From positions 744,001 to 808,000 of the forward strand of contig NW_026516204.1 of the NCBI RefSeq assembly GCF_025602895.1: a stretch of DNA of 64,000 bases. Direction: 5' to 3'. The notes under the pieces are model-generated. The model ran no database searches and was not told the origin of the DNA. It saw nothing but the letters and a program-made list of their open reading frames with translations. Both the position numbers and the translations under genes were made by a program. This document shows, piece after piece, positions 53,572 through 63,778 of the stretch. The stretch is from Polychytrium aggregatum (taxonomy: Eukaryota > Chytridiomycota > Chytridiomycetes > Polychytriales). Position 1 is the stretch's first letter. The number at the start of each line of letters is the position of its first letter.

Positions 53572-55871
53572 ATGAACAGTGAAGGAGCCCAAGACAGCCT
53601 CGATCGTTCGAGGAAGGCGTATAGAGATGGAGATTTAGACAACGCTCTTAAATTCGCCAGGAAGAGCTTGAAACTCCACGCCACCCAGGAGGCTCAGGAT
53701 TGGGTGGGTCTCGCATCGGCGACTGTCACGACTGCAACTTCCCCCAAACACCGATGCTGATTTCTGCTGTCGATGAGCTGTGTACATTCTTTTATTTTAT
53801 TTTTGGGGGTGGGCAGGGATTCTCCAGCCGCCGTTTCTTTGCGACGTGCACCACTTGTTTACTTTCCATGGTCCCCGAGATACCTCTCCTCGAGATTGCC
53901 AGTCTGCGGCTCTTGCTCCTTGGATCGTTGCGGCCCTGCCATAGGTTCAGACTCTAACTATGAATTCCTCCACATTCTTAGCTGGACAAATTAACCCAGA
54001 GCAGCCAAAACGACGGATCCAGCCCCGGTTCCTCCTCTGGATTGAACTCGGAGCCATCGTCGTCCAATCTAAGAAACCGCACGAATGCGACATCAGCGTC
54101 GGCTGCTGATTCTCCATCAGCATCACGATCGTTCACCAAGGAGCAGGAGTCGGGCATCAGGCGCATCAAGGAAACCAAATCCAAGGGTGACCTCTACGGT
54201 GTTTTGGGACTCACAAAGGACTGTACAGACTCGGAGATTAAGAAGGCATATCGAAAAGTAAGAGCAGCGTCTTGGCGGCTATCACGAAAAGAACCCAACT
54301 ATAGCCGCCCGTACCCGTCATCGCTCGTTGTTGGTTTCTATATGTCCTACAGTCTTTGTCTCGGCCTCCCCCTGCACTGTTGGGTTCGGGGACTCTTCGA
54401 ACACAATCAGCGTCGGATCTTGGCTTGGTTTTCCGCAGCTCGACTCACACCGCCCGTCACGTCGCTGCAGCTTGCCTTACAGTTCCACCCCGACAAATGC
54501 AGCGCCCCTGGAACCGATGAGGCCTTTAAGGGTATATATTGTGCCGGTGAATCGCACATTTGCTGACAGGAAAACTCCAGCGGCGATTATGGCTCACAGA
54601 TTCATGACCGTCTTGATTTGATGACCGTCCCATGGCCTGGCTTGTTAGCCATCAGCCACGCTTTCACGGTGCTCAGTGACCCCGAAAAGCGAGCACGATT
54701 CGATAACTATGGAGTCGATTCAGACTCGCGCGGAGCCGAAGCGTCCCCATTCGGAGGAAACCATGGATTCCAGGAGGTTTCGCCAGAGGAAATCTTCAAC
54801 ATGTTCTTCCGCGATATGGCGGGCGGTAAGTGAATCAGCGATCGATGTGACTCGACATGCGCCGAGAGCAAATGCAGTATCTCCTCTGGCAAGGAACAGA
54901 CCCAAGCTTCAAGCAGCATAGCCGATGTGACTCTGCAGACTTCAACATTGCGCATCTGACTCGCTTGTGTTCACCCAGGCCCTGCCTTCCGGACTGCCAC
55001 CTTCTCGGCCGGCGGTCCTGGCTTCCGAGCTCAGTTCCACAACAATCCGTTCCAGCAACGACCGATGCAACAGGACAACAGCAGCAATGGAAACGGACTC
55101 CACATCATTCAGTTCCTCCCTCTGCTGCTGATTCTGTTCTTTTCCCTGTTTTCATGGGGGTCTCATCAGGAGCCTGCTTTTGCGTTTTCTCAGTCAAGCC
55201 GCTATTCAATGTCGCGGGAGACTGCTCGGCACAATGTTCAGTATTGGGTTGAGCCGACAAACTTTGAGCGCCGTTATGGCAACTCGCCCTCCCGACTGAG
55301 GCAACTTGAAGGCGATGTTGAAGTTTATGTAAGCGGATTGATAACTCTAATCTGAATATTTACGAACCCGAGGAGTTGGCTCGGGGAAGGGGCCTTCGGC
55401 AAGCACACTTTGATGCACTCTCGCGCAGCTGTGCTTATTACGGTGTTGCCGAGCACTCCTCCGCTCGCTTCGCATATCCATATGCGCTTGGTGTGTGATG
55501 GCCTTGCTGACGCTCCGATTATTTCACATTCTTCGCATTCGATATCTCGGCGACCACCCACTGATTTTGAATGCACATACGTCGCCACATATACCGCGAA
55601 AATCACCAACGTGCACCATCGAAATCGGCGCCATGGAACTGCTTGTACCTCGCTGGGCCTTTCGGATTTGATATTCTGCTGACTATCCGCATCTGCGCGG
55701 CATTAGTATGCGAGAAATCTGCAGCAGCGCTGCGCGTACCAACGTGAAATACAGTACAACAAGATGATGCAGGCGCGGACCTGGTTTTCGGTGGACCAAA
55801 AGAAGCTCTCCGAAGCCCAAAATATGAAGCTCGAGGCCTGTGAGGTAGATAAGTGTTGTCGCCGTCGATAG
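53572..55871 (+). CDS. ER-membrane J-domain protein, DNAJB12/14 type
   Basis: This is a membrane-anchored Hsp70 co-chaperone, expected in the ER membrane with its J domain facing the cytosol. Exon 1 starts MNSEGAQDSLDRSRKAYRDG and has the family's N-terminal helical pair (ALKFARKSLKLHATQEA). A Ser/Asn-rich linker follows, then the J domain over several exons: GDLYGVLGLTKDCTDSEIKK, LQFHPDKCSAPGTDEAF (HPD motif intact) and ISHAFTVLSDPEKRARFDNY. Next are a G/F region (EEIFNMFFRDMAGG, FRAQFHNNPFQQRP), one membrane span (FLPLLLILFFSLFSWG) and a DUF1977-like end (YSMSRETARHNVQYWVEPTN; QRCAYQREIQYNKMMQARTW). The stop is the first after GTAGATAAG at 55869-55871; an intron there would extend it. The TTG at 53563 is not needed as a start. 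Confidence 0.9.
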
Positions 55872-56080
55872 CCCTCATTCGCTGAGGACGTGGCGCGCAG
55901 GGCTATTCGGGATACAAGATCAATTAATGACGACTTTGCTTGATGTGTTTGAACGTCTGTGATAGAAACTGGCTCGGTTTCAACGGGCATAGGAGTGTAT
56001 GGGAGAGGGCTCAAGACTGCCATCGACCATCGGTTTGCCTGTTGGGTTCCCTGACAAGTAGGATAGATTCTCGAAACGTC
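55872..56080. other. Spacer between the J-protein gene and the direct repeat
   Basis: Short intergenic sequence downstream of the J protein; nothing recognised. Confidence 0.4.
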
Positions 56081-56593
56081 CACAAAACGAAACGAGTCGC
56101 CTTGTTTGAGGCCGCCGATCACTTTTTTTCTGGATCTTGAATACATCCCATCCATTCCACCCATCCATTCCACCCATCCATTCCACCCATCCACTCCACC
56201 CATCCACCCAAGCCGACCACTTGCTGCACTCCCAAGCTTCTTCGTATCGCTACATTGCGACGCACAGGAATCGCCCAGGCCCGAGAAAGGGCGGTGCTTG
56301 TCACAATGAATCCAAGGGCATCAATCATGGTGCCCGTGGCCGGGCTGTCGCCGTTGGCTCTGGATCAGACCGGATCGCCCGTGGAGTCTGGACATGGAAC
56401 CTGGACATGATTCAGGCATGGCAGCCAATCACCACCCATGAAGGCCGAACAGGCAGTTCCGTGGCTTGCGCCCAAAGAAACGACTGTGGACGAGGACCGC
56501 AAGCGATGCGACCAGCAGGGCGATGTCGCAGACCGTCGGCGGGCTGCGGGCTGCGGGCTTGGGCGGATGAATCCGCTGATCCCCGAAAGGGCG
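56081..56593. repeat. Long direct repeat, copy 2 (513 bp)
   Basis: This is the second copy of 41600-42125, in the same orientation, 14.5 kb away. It has one fewer 13-bp unit in the internal CCCATCCATTCCA array and no other difference noticed. Here it lies between two convergent genes, so it is not a promoter for either. Sequence on both sides is unrelated to that around copy 1. Confidence 0.95.
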
Positions 56594-56948
56594 ACGAATA
56601 TGCTCCGAGTTGACTTGGTATTGTCGTTCTGAGCAGCCTGGATGGGTATGGCGATGCTCGAATTCGGGAGCTCCAACAGGCCTCCTGTTAGTTTTGATCG
56701 CATCAGCGCTTTCTTGTTAACAATCTACAGCGTACCCCATTCGGGACATTACAAAGCGGCCTCTGCAGTTCGCAGGGTGAGGAGTTGGATGAATCAAAAT
56801 CAACATAGCAGTGACAATCACACAGAGTCGGTGAGGGTGGAATCAAGACGAGGGAGGAATCAAGTGGAACAGCCAATGGTGGGCGAAAGTACAAGTTGGT
56901 AGATACATTGGAGGGGGTCTAGTGGTCGAAGTCGCTCCCATTTAGAAT

Positions 56949-57963
56949 TCAGAGTTGGTGGATGTAATCCAGGAGGGGCTGGACCTCATCGGCACCGGGG
57001 TATTCCTGGGCAACCTGGCCGTTGCGGACGCTATCGTGGGTGGACGAGGGGAATCGGGTCAGGAAAAGCGCACGCTGGCCAACGGAAGCCTCATCACGAT
57101 CGCCCTAAGGTCCTTGCGCTTACGATACTCACAGAATGACGGTGGGGTAGCCGGTGACGTGGTAGGGAGCACCAGTGCAGAAGTCTGCAGAGCCAATTTC
57201 GAGACGACAAGCGGCCTGGTTATATCGCTGCTCACAATCGACTGCTTTCTCGGCACCGTTTCATGGACCAGGAGGAAGGATAGGCGCCCGAGAGATTGCT
57301 GTATCCTTGAGGCATCCGCCATGCAGCGTCCTCCACACACTCCCCGGGCAGACCACGATATATGTGGAGCGGCACTTACCGGCATCGGTGGTGCAGTCAA
57401 TCTTGGCCAGGTTAACGTTGAGGTGCTCTTGGTCGACGGTGTTCTGGACCTGGAGCCACTTGGGGGTGAATCTGAGCGATGTTTGTCCATCCACAAGGAA
57501 CAGAGGGTACAATAGCGTCCGGGTGACGTTAGCAGCAAGTTTGCAGCAACAGCCTGGGTACTAGTATCGTACCGAGGACGACACTGCTGTGCGTTTGTCA
57601 AAGACTCTGCCGAGACAGCTTCGAGCTGCCCTGTCGGCAGTATTCCCCGCACCGCTCCACACCAGCCAGGCCCCGCCAGTCGCTCTCTCTCCCCTCGCTT
57701 TGACCGACTCACCCACTCGCCTGCCCAGGCCTGCCTTTGTCAAAACGGCCGCAGACACCCTATGCTTACCTCTGAGTGTATCCGCACCACTTGGGGCCGA
57801 ACAGCAGCAGCCAGGTGCCGTTGTGGGTCGCCGAGGCAACCTGGTCGTGGGACAAGAAGCGGATCTGCTGGTCGGCCTGGTCGGCAGCAGCCTGGGTAGC
57901 GGCGTCGGCACGAACGAGAGCGACGAGCGAGAGGGTGGCCAGGAGCAGAGACTTGATTTGCAT
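56949..57963 (-). CDS. Secreted/ER thioredoxin-domain protein with CGYT active site
   Basis: Exon 1 (57963 to about 57769) encodes a signal peptide (MQIKSLLLATLSLVALVRAD) and the start of a thioredoxin fold ending TWLLLFGPKWCGYTQ. Exon 2 (about 57510-57385) continues FTPKWLQVQNTVDQEHLNVN and LAKIDCTTDAG up to a GTAAGT donor. Exon 3 gives EQRYNQAACRLEIGSADFCT and GAPYHVTGYPTVIL, with the cis-Pro in YPT. The last exon ends VAQEYPGADEVQPLLDYIHQ L and TGA (56949-56951). Overall it resembles a single-domain PDI-like protein. The usual CXXC is CGYT, so the second cysteine is missing. It could bind substrate or form mixed disulfides but should not be a normal oxidoreductase. Exon joins are by eye. 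Confidence 0.8.
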
Positions 57964-59187
57964 CTTGAGGCGGCGAAAGAAACGGATGGCAGAGAGCGGC
58001 TGGTGGGCAGAGACGGCTGGCTGGCTGGGCGAGTTGCTTGGAGCGGTGTAGAGGGCCGTTGAACGGCGAGCGCAGGGCTTTATGGCGGCTCGAAGAAACC
58101 GGGAGGAGCGCCGGCTGTGCCTGCCGGCTGTGCGCCGCGGGCCTTTGTGGCCTTTGTGGCCCTTGTGGCCCCCCGGTCACTTGACCGCCGAGCACAAGGC
58201 CGCTCAAGCACGCAGCCGACAGGAGCCGCAAACAGACCGGCAGCTTTCCCTCCGTGACGATCTCCAGGGCGAGCGCTGTGACGCCGCGAGATCGGCGTCC
58301 ACATGGACCGCAGATTGGGCCGGAGTGGTCCTGCAGCACTGGCAACGACACGGAGTTCATCGGGTCGCGGCCGTAAGCTGTCGCCGGCGAAAATGCCAGC
58401 GGTGCTGCCTGGTGCGCTGCAGCGCCCTTCCTTGGTGGGCTTGCGTCTGTCCCCGTGGTCCTCGTCGACACAGCACCTCTTTCTCGGGGCTGTACCGACA
58501 TGAATCAGATTGCATCAGGTTGCATGGCGTGGTCTCGGGCTTCGTGGGGCCGCACCACAGCCGTACTCGACCGGGCCGGCTCCTCCAGCAAAAGCACGGC
58601 CGTCCTATGGTGCGCATGGGCGATCTGCTGACGAGCAGAGGAGATGTATTGGCTGGTTGGCTGGTCGACCGAGTCTTTCTCAGGGGCAAGGAGCCTCCAA
58701 GGAGCACGCAAACTTGTCTCCTCCACTGCAAAGATGGTACAGCCTTGGCTGCCTGTACGGACCAGCACAGATCATGTCTCGTACAGATCATGTCCCACAC
58801 AGATCATGTCTCGCACGGCTGTATGCCAGAGGACCTAAACTTCTGTCGGATCAGCCAACGCCCACAGCCCTGGGAAACAGCCGCTCGGCTATGGCAACTC
58901 TGTTACATCGTTGGGCAGGTTGAAGATCAGCGCCAAGCACCCCATCCCGCAGGCATCTGTCTTCGGTCTTGGATCTACTCGAGTTTCAAGGGCCGTAGCG
59001 ATCCTGCGCCGTTCTGGTGGTGGTGGGGGGGAGGAATTGTATATTCAGGTGCCGTCTGCACGACCAACTCCATGCATCGACAGGGTAACACCATCCAGGC
59101 CACCGGGCCCGACACAGCATCATCCCACCAAGCACAGCACCACTCGGCCGTGCACAGCATCTTCGTTGGCAGCGACGTATGCACCTG
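57964..59187. other. Intergenic region upstream of the thioredoxin-like gene
   Basis: No gene is supported. Long plus-strand frames (for example 58082-59191) are GC-driven and lack any domain. It holds three near-perfect 16-bp tandem units (58768-58815), a G-rich run near 59022 and the promoter of the thioredoxin-domain gene. Confidence 0.45.
58768..58815. repeat. Three tandem 16-bp units
   Basis: CAGATCATGTCTCGTA, CAGATCATGTCCCACA and CAGATCATGTCTCGCA follow each other directly. Possible regulatory array or simple slippage; no evidence decides. Confidence 0.9.
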
Positions 59188-61606
59188 CTAAAGCCCCAAT
59201 AGTTCATTGACCTTGGGCTCGCCCAGGATCCCTCGCGGATCCAGTTCCTGCTTGACCTTCTTGAGTTTGCCCAAGACAGCGCCAAAGCGCCTCTGGATTC
59301 GCTCGTGGCTGCCTGTCCATATGGACATATCGGCTTCGATCTTGGCCCAGTGCTCCTGGGCTCCATACCGATCCCAGAGTGCTTGCGAGCATCGTGTCTG
59401 GTACTCCATGAAGGCTCCTTGGATCGTGTGTCGAAGCGATTCGGTCTCCCGGTCGTCCCTGGCATCGGGGAGGTACATGATGATGCCGACCCATGCGTAG
59501 ACCGACCCCAGATCCCGCGCAGCCGGGGACAAGGGCGACCCGGACGACTTGGTCCATCGCTGCTCGATGGGCTCGTGGGCCGGTAGCTTCTCGTCACGGA
59601 TGATCTGTAAGAGCCGATCCATATATCCGAGATCGGCATAGTATTGCGACGACCACGCAGACAAGCTCGAGTGTGTCACCGGGAAGGCCACCTCGGAGAC
59701 CCATTGCTGGCCGCCACAGTCAAAGCCCAGGATTTGGTCGCTCCAGTCTGTTCGTGTGCCCTCGCTGCGGGTCCAGTACTCGGCGGCTGCTTCGTTCACG
59801 CGCCGGACAAGTTCGACATTCAGTGGATCGGCCATGTACATGGCGTCCCGCAGGGCCGTGTAGCCCATGTCCTCGGTCAGTCGCGGCAGCTTGCCGGGGA
59901 GCTCGCTCGAGAGCTGTCGATACAACCGGCGAATACCGGCCAGGCGCTCCTCCAGCGGCGAAGACTCGTGGCCAAGATCGGCTTGATGGTGATCCAGAGG
60001 GTTGAGTGGATTCGATTTGACCACGACGACCTTATCGGTGTGCGGAATCCACATGTAGCGCAGATGCTGGTTGCTGTAGAGCCACGACGAATGGTTGCGC
60101 TTGACTTGGTCGATTGAATACACCCGTGTCTCCTCTACAAGTTTGTGGGCTGGAACAACCTTGAGTGTGAGCTCGGCCACAACCCCCAGTGTGCCAAGCG
60201 AGAGTCTGGCAAGTCGGAGGAGCTCAGGATCTGGTTAAATGGGACAAAGTGTCAGTCGAGGCGGTATCAGCCGAGTACACCGGCGATCGCTGAAACCGCA
60301 CTTTGCAAGTCAATTTGTCGTATTGCTAAACTCGGACCAGCGACCGGGCCTCATGCACCGCCAAGGGCACCTGTAAAGCCATAGCTGCTGCCGCCCCACC
60401 AACGATCTGGCACTGCCGCAGCTGATGCCGTGTCTTTGATTGAATTGGCGCTGCCGTCATCCCGTAGGTCACCTGTGCTCATCTTCAGATCAAGGGTGCC
60501 CTTGCCCGGAGTGACAATCTTCATCCCAACGACAAAATCATCCACTGGCGGAATTGTGGCGCCTGTCCCATGAGCGCCAACCTGGGTGAATCCAGCGACC
60601 TGCTGCTCCCGGATGGAAGCATAGTTGGGTAGTGTCAAGCCGTATGGGCGAAGAGCTTCGACAACCTGGGGCAGAAGGAGAGCGGCAGTCGAGAGGGGTG
60701 AGGCCAAGAACAAATGAGATCGACAGGCCGGGATTGCTCAGCAATATCGCAGCGCCGATTTTGTCCAAAGGCGGTGGGACTGAGGGGTGACAGTTGGATA
60801 AAACATCACACATCCTCGATCCATGGGGGATGACGGTTGCCCTCGCACGACCAAGCGAGCTATGAGGTTCGCTGTCGTGCGGTTGTGTGGGCGAGCGTCC
60901 TTGACGCCTTTCGACTTCGTACCTGTTCGATTCGAGCGCCGGCCTGGACCCTCACTGTCCCCTGCTCCCGGTCGATGTCGAGAATCTTGTCCATCAACGC
61001 CAAGTTGATCATTCCATACGGCCCAAGCCCAATACCATTGGGCGACAGCGCTGATCCAACTGGGCGGATGAATCGGTGTTCAAAGTGTGAGTCGGCCACG
61101 ATCTTTTCGAGTTCATCGAGGTTGCTGGGATAGTGTACCGACGACGAAGGAAGCGTGACCGCATGCGTCGCCGACCAGTTGGTCACGGTTGTCGATTCGT
61201 CTGCTCGGTGGAAAACAGCGGCGTCGGGAATCGAGCGCTTGGGATAGATCGATGTGGCCCAATGAAACAGCAGGGTCGAACCCAGCAGAATGAAAGCCGA
61301 GGCGCCGATGCCAAAATAGAGCGGGCCACGGCTTTTTTGATCGAATTGGATGATGTTGGGATCCAGGTCCTCCTCGGACCGAGCTCGGCGAGAAGTTCGA
61401 GTTCTTGCCGTTGTCGCTGGAGCAGACGGCGAGCCGGCGCTCGTGGAATTGGGCGAGGACAGAGGTGGGGTTGCAAAATATCGCTGTGTGCCGCTGATGC
61501 GATTGTGCAGCATGGCGAGCGGTGGTCGTCCGCATGAGGAACGCATTGTAACCCATGCCGCCAGAGGGAGCCGGCCCGGCGCAGGGCCCAGAGATCGGAT
61601 GAGCAT
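59188..61606 (-). CDS. GLDH: L-galactono-1,4-lactone dehydrogenase, plant type, mitochondrial
   Basis: This flavoenzyme makes ascorbate (or an analogue) from an aldonolactone. Exon 1 has an Arg/Ser-rich mitochondrial presequence (LHNRISGTQRYFATPP) and a membrane span (GIGASAFILLGSTLLFHWA). The FAD-binding domain follows (VHYPSNLDELEKIVADS, RPVGSALSPNGIGL, MINLALMDKILDID). Next exons: YGLTLPNYASIREQQVAGFT, QVGAHGTGATIPPVDDFVVG, PELLRLARLSLGTLGVVAEL. The last exon (from about 60180) has WSDQILGFDCGGQQWVSE, the catalytic PIEQRWT and VGIIMYLP. The covalent-flavin His of oxidases is Leu here (ALSPNG), as in plant GLDH, and the Ala of VGAHGTGA, which limits oxygen use in plants, is kept. It should therefore pass electrons to cytochrome c. 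Start 61606 or in-frame 61546. Overall wording matches plant GLDH more than fungal ALO1. Confidence 0.88.
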
Positions 61607-62944
61607 GGAGATGAAGCGACAGAGGACGACCCAGAGGCGACGCGGGGGCGGCTCGGGCTTCTGGCGGCGGGTGGGAAATCAGACAAACCGCAATCCGTGC
61701 GGCGACCCGATCAGCGTCTTGCGCTTTCCTCCTGCCTCGCATGGTGTCCGTGCAGCGCACGATGCCCCTCAGGCGGTATTCGAGAATTGCGCTGAGAACT
61801 GGGATTTGAGGTGACGACGCAACGCTGTGGCAAGAGCACAGCCGCTCGCTTGTCTCGCATGGGCAACACTGCGCAGAGTACTTGACGAGGCCTCTCGTCG
61901 CTGCCGGCAGTATTGCCCCGCCGCAAACGATCAAGAGGCAGCCGATGCGTCGCCTGGATGTTCAAATGGGACTGTTCCAACAAGACTTCCGCAGGGGATT
62001 CCACCAGGGGATTCCAGCAGGGACGACGAAAGAACAGGCTGTTGTCGAAACCTTGTCGGGCGTCCCCATCCAATCGGTGATTGAGCCAGCGAAGACTGTC
62101 AATGCAAGTCCATCGATTGCCAGTCATGCCGACGGGCTTCCACAATTATTGCATAGCGGCTGCCGTTGGCCATTGGACCAGCTTTGGTGGAAAGATCGGC
62201 GACGAAACCTTAACTGGATGGAACGGTCGAAAAATGGTGGAGTGTCGATGGTGGTTTCGCCTGGACCAGAAGAGCCGGATATAAAGGCTGTGAGCCGGCA
62301 GTTCCTCCCATCTCTGCATCCAGCGCAGCTACAGGGTCTGGCCTCTTTGCTGACATTGGCTTTCGTCTTCCTTGTTCCGATTCCAAGAGCTCTCCATCGG
62401 TTATCGTCTTTGGTCACAACCGTTAAACCACCACCCCACACCTGTGCAAACATCCTCGACTGTGTTCATAATGAAACTTACCTGTCCAATGATGTCAATC
62501 TGGGCCGCCATCGCGGTGATCATGGCACTTTCTGTCGACACAGGTATGGCAACCCTCGAGCGGCATTGCTGGCGGGCAATTAAGTATGGTGCTGACCATT
62601 CACCATCCACCATCCACCATCCACCATCCACCATCCACCATCCACCATCGCCACATATCCAGCGCAAGCCAGACCGGTGCCGCCCCAGCCTCCCAAATAC
62701 GTCGTAACGGGCATTGGGTTCTACACCGATCGGCTGCCCGACCGCGGCCTCTTTTCGTGAGCAGTGGGCCGGAACCAACTCTAATCCACCTATTACATCG
62801 TTTCCTAAATGAAATGGGACACCCCCGTTTTGAGCATGACAGTGCTTTTTTCTGGAACCTGAATATACCCACCCACTCATCGCATTTGTGGTCAAGCAAG
62901 TATGTCCAAGGAATACCGAAGTGGTGATTGCCTTTGGAAATGCC
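61607..62944. other. Upstream of GLDH; no firm gene
   Basis: One short candidate exists at about 62471 (plus): MKLTCPMMSIWAAIAVIMAL resembles a signal peptide with a donor-like GTATGG after SVDTG. A block near 62690 (PPKYVVTGIGFYTDRLPD) could be a later exon. The gene cannot be completed and no family is recognised. A seven-base CCATCCA array of about seven units lies at 62600-62648. Other open frames look like chance. Confidence 0.35.
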
Positions 62945-63324
62945 TCGTGGAAACAGGGGAAGGGATATGCATCCAGTCCCAGGAGACTCAGGTTCGCTCG
63001 GTATTTTGAGCAGTTCATTCATGTGTGCTCGGTGAACGAGTTCAACACATCCCAGGTGTGCTCGGTGAACGAGTTCAACACATCCCAGGTATGCTCACAT
63101 GCCGGGAAACCAAGGGACTCGATAAGGTCGAGTATCTTGATATCGAGAAACCATGAAACTGTCCAGAGAGTGGAGTGGATGCACTTCACAGAGAGATTGC
63201 CAACCAGGACGAGAGACCGTCGCATGGCTTGCTCACTGGAGCATATGGAAGTTCAATAGGCGTCAGGCCTCTGAAGCCAGGAAGCGACTGTCCCGTTTCT
63301 TTCTGGATTGACTGTGGAAGTAAT
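62945..63324 (+). repeat. Dispersed repeat family, copy B
   Basis: This block matches the minus strand of 27779-28207 at about 95% by eye, including the two tandem 33-bp units (63025-63095). It lacks the 45-bp stretch present in copy A. Its right part (63265-63316) is repeated in inverted orientation at 63779-63837. Confidence 0.85.
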
Positions 63325-63404
63325 AATACAGCAAGCAAACCATGGGACGCCATCTCTTTCGGGCACGCGGACCATATCGTCTAATCGGTCGAGCATGTGT
63401 GTGG

Positions 63405-63423
63405 GAGGAGGAGGAGGAGGAGG
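63405..63423. repeat. (GGA)n microsatellite
   Basis: A short GGA/GAG run inside the repeat-rich right end. Confidence 0.8.
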
Positions 63424-63623
63424 ACACAGGGCAAGGGGAAAGGTCGCCTGGTGCTGACCACAGGTCCGACTGTTCGATCGATATTGACACTATGAAAAAA
63501 TTTCTTGTTAATAAAATGAGCGAGAACGAAAAAACGCGCTCTCGGAGCCACCTCGGTCAGCGAGAAGAGCAGTCTCTGGCGAGAGACCCCCGAGGGAAGG
63601 CGAGAAGCCTCTCGCCGTCACAA

Positions 63624-63647
63624 CACACACACACACACACACACACT
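63624..63647. repeat. (CA)n microsatellite
   Basis: About twelve CA units, intergenic. Confidence 0.9.
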
Positions 63648-63778
63648 TTGCACAAGGGAGTCAAACACCTCCCATCGACCATCCCAAGAGGGATGGCAAC
63701 CCCGAAGTGGACTGCCCAGAATATGGGCGACCCGGCATCCACTGTAGAAATACTCAATGAACAGTGCGAGATACTTAC

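Noticed and set aside
53250-53684. Frames rich in Arg-Ser or Asp-Arg, resembling SR or RD splicing proteins
   Set aside because: The dipeptides come only from the GTCTCG array; no RRM or other domain flanks them.
58082-59191. 369-codon plus-strand frame
   Set aside because: It covers the upstream region of the thioredoxin-like gene and the GLDH 3' end. No domain or start context; composition explains it.
59188-61606. Annotation as D-arabinono-1,4-lactone oxidase (ALO1)
   Set aside because: The covalent-flavin His is Leu, the oxygen-gate Ala is present, and the overall wording follows plant GLDH.
62401-63018. 205-codon minus-strand frame with a Trp/Gly/Asp repeat
   Set aside because: The WWMVDGG repeat is the CCATCCA array read backwards, and the rest overlaps dispersed repeat copy B.
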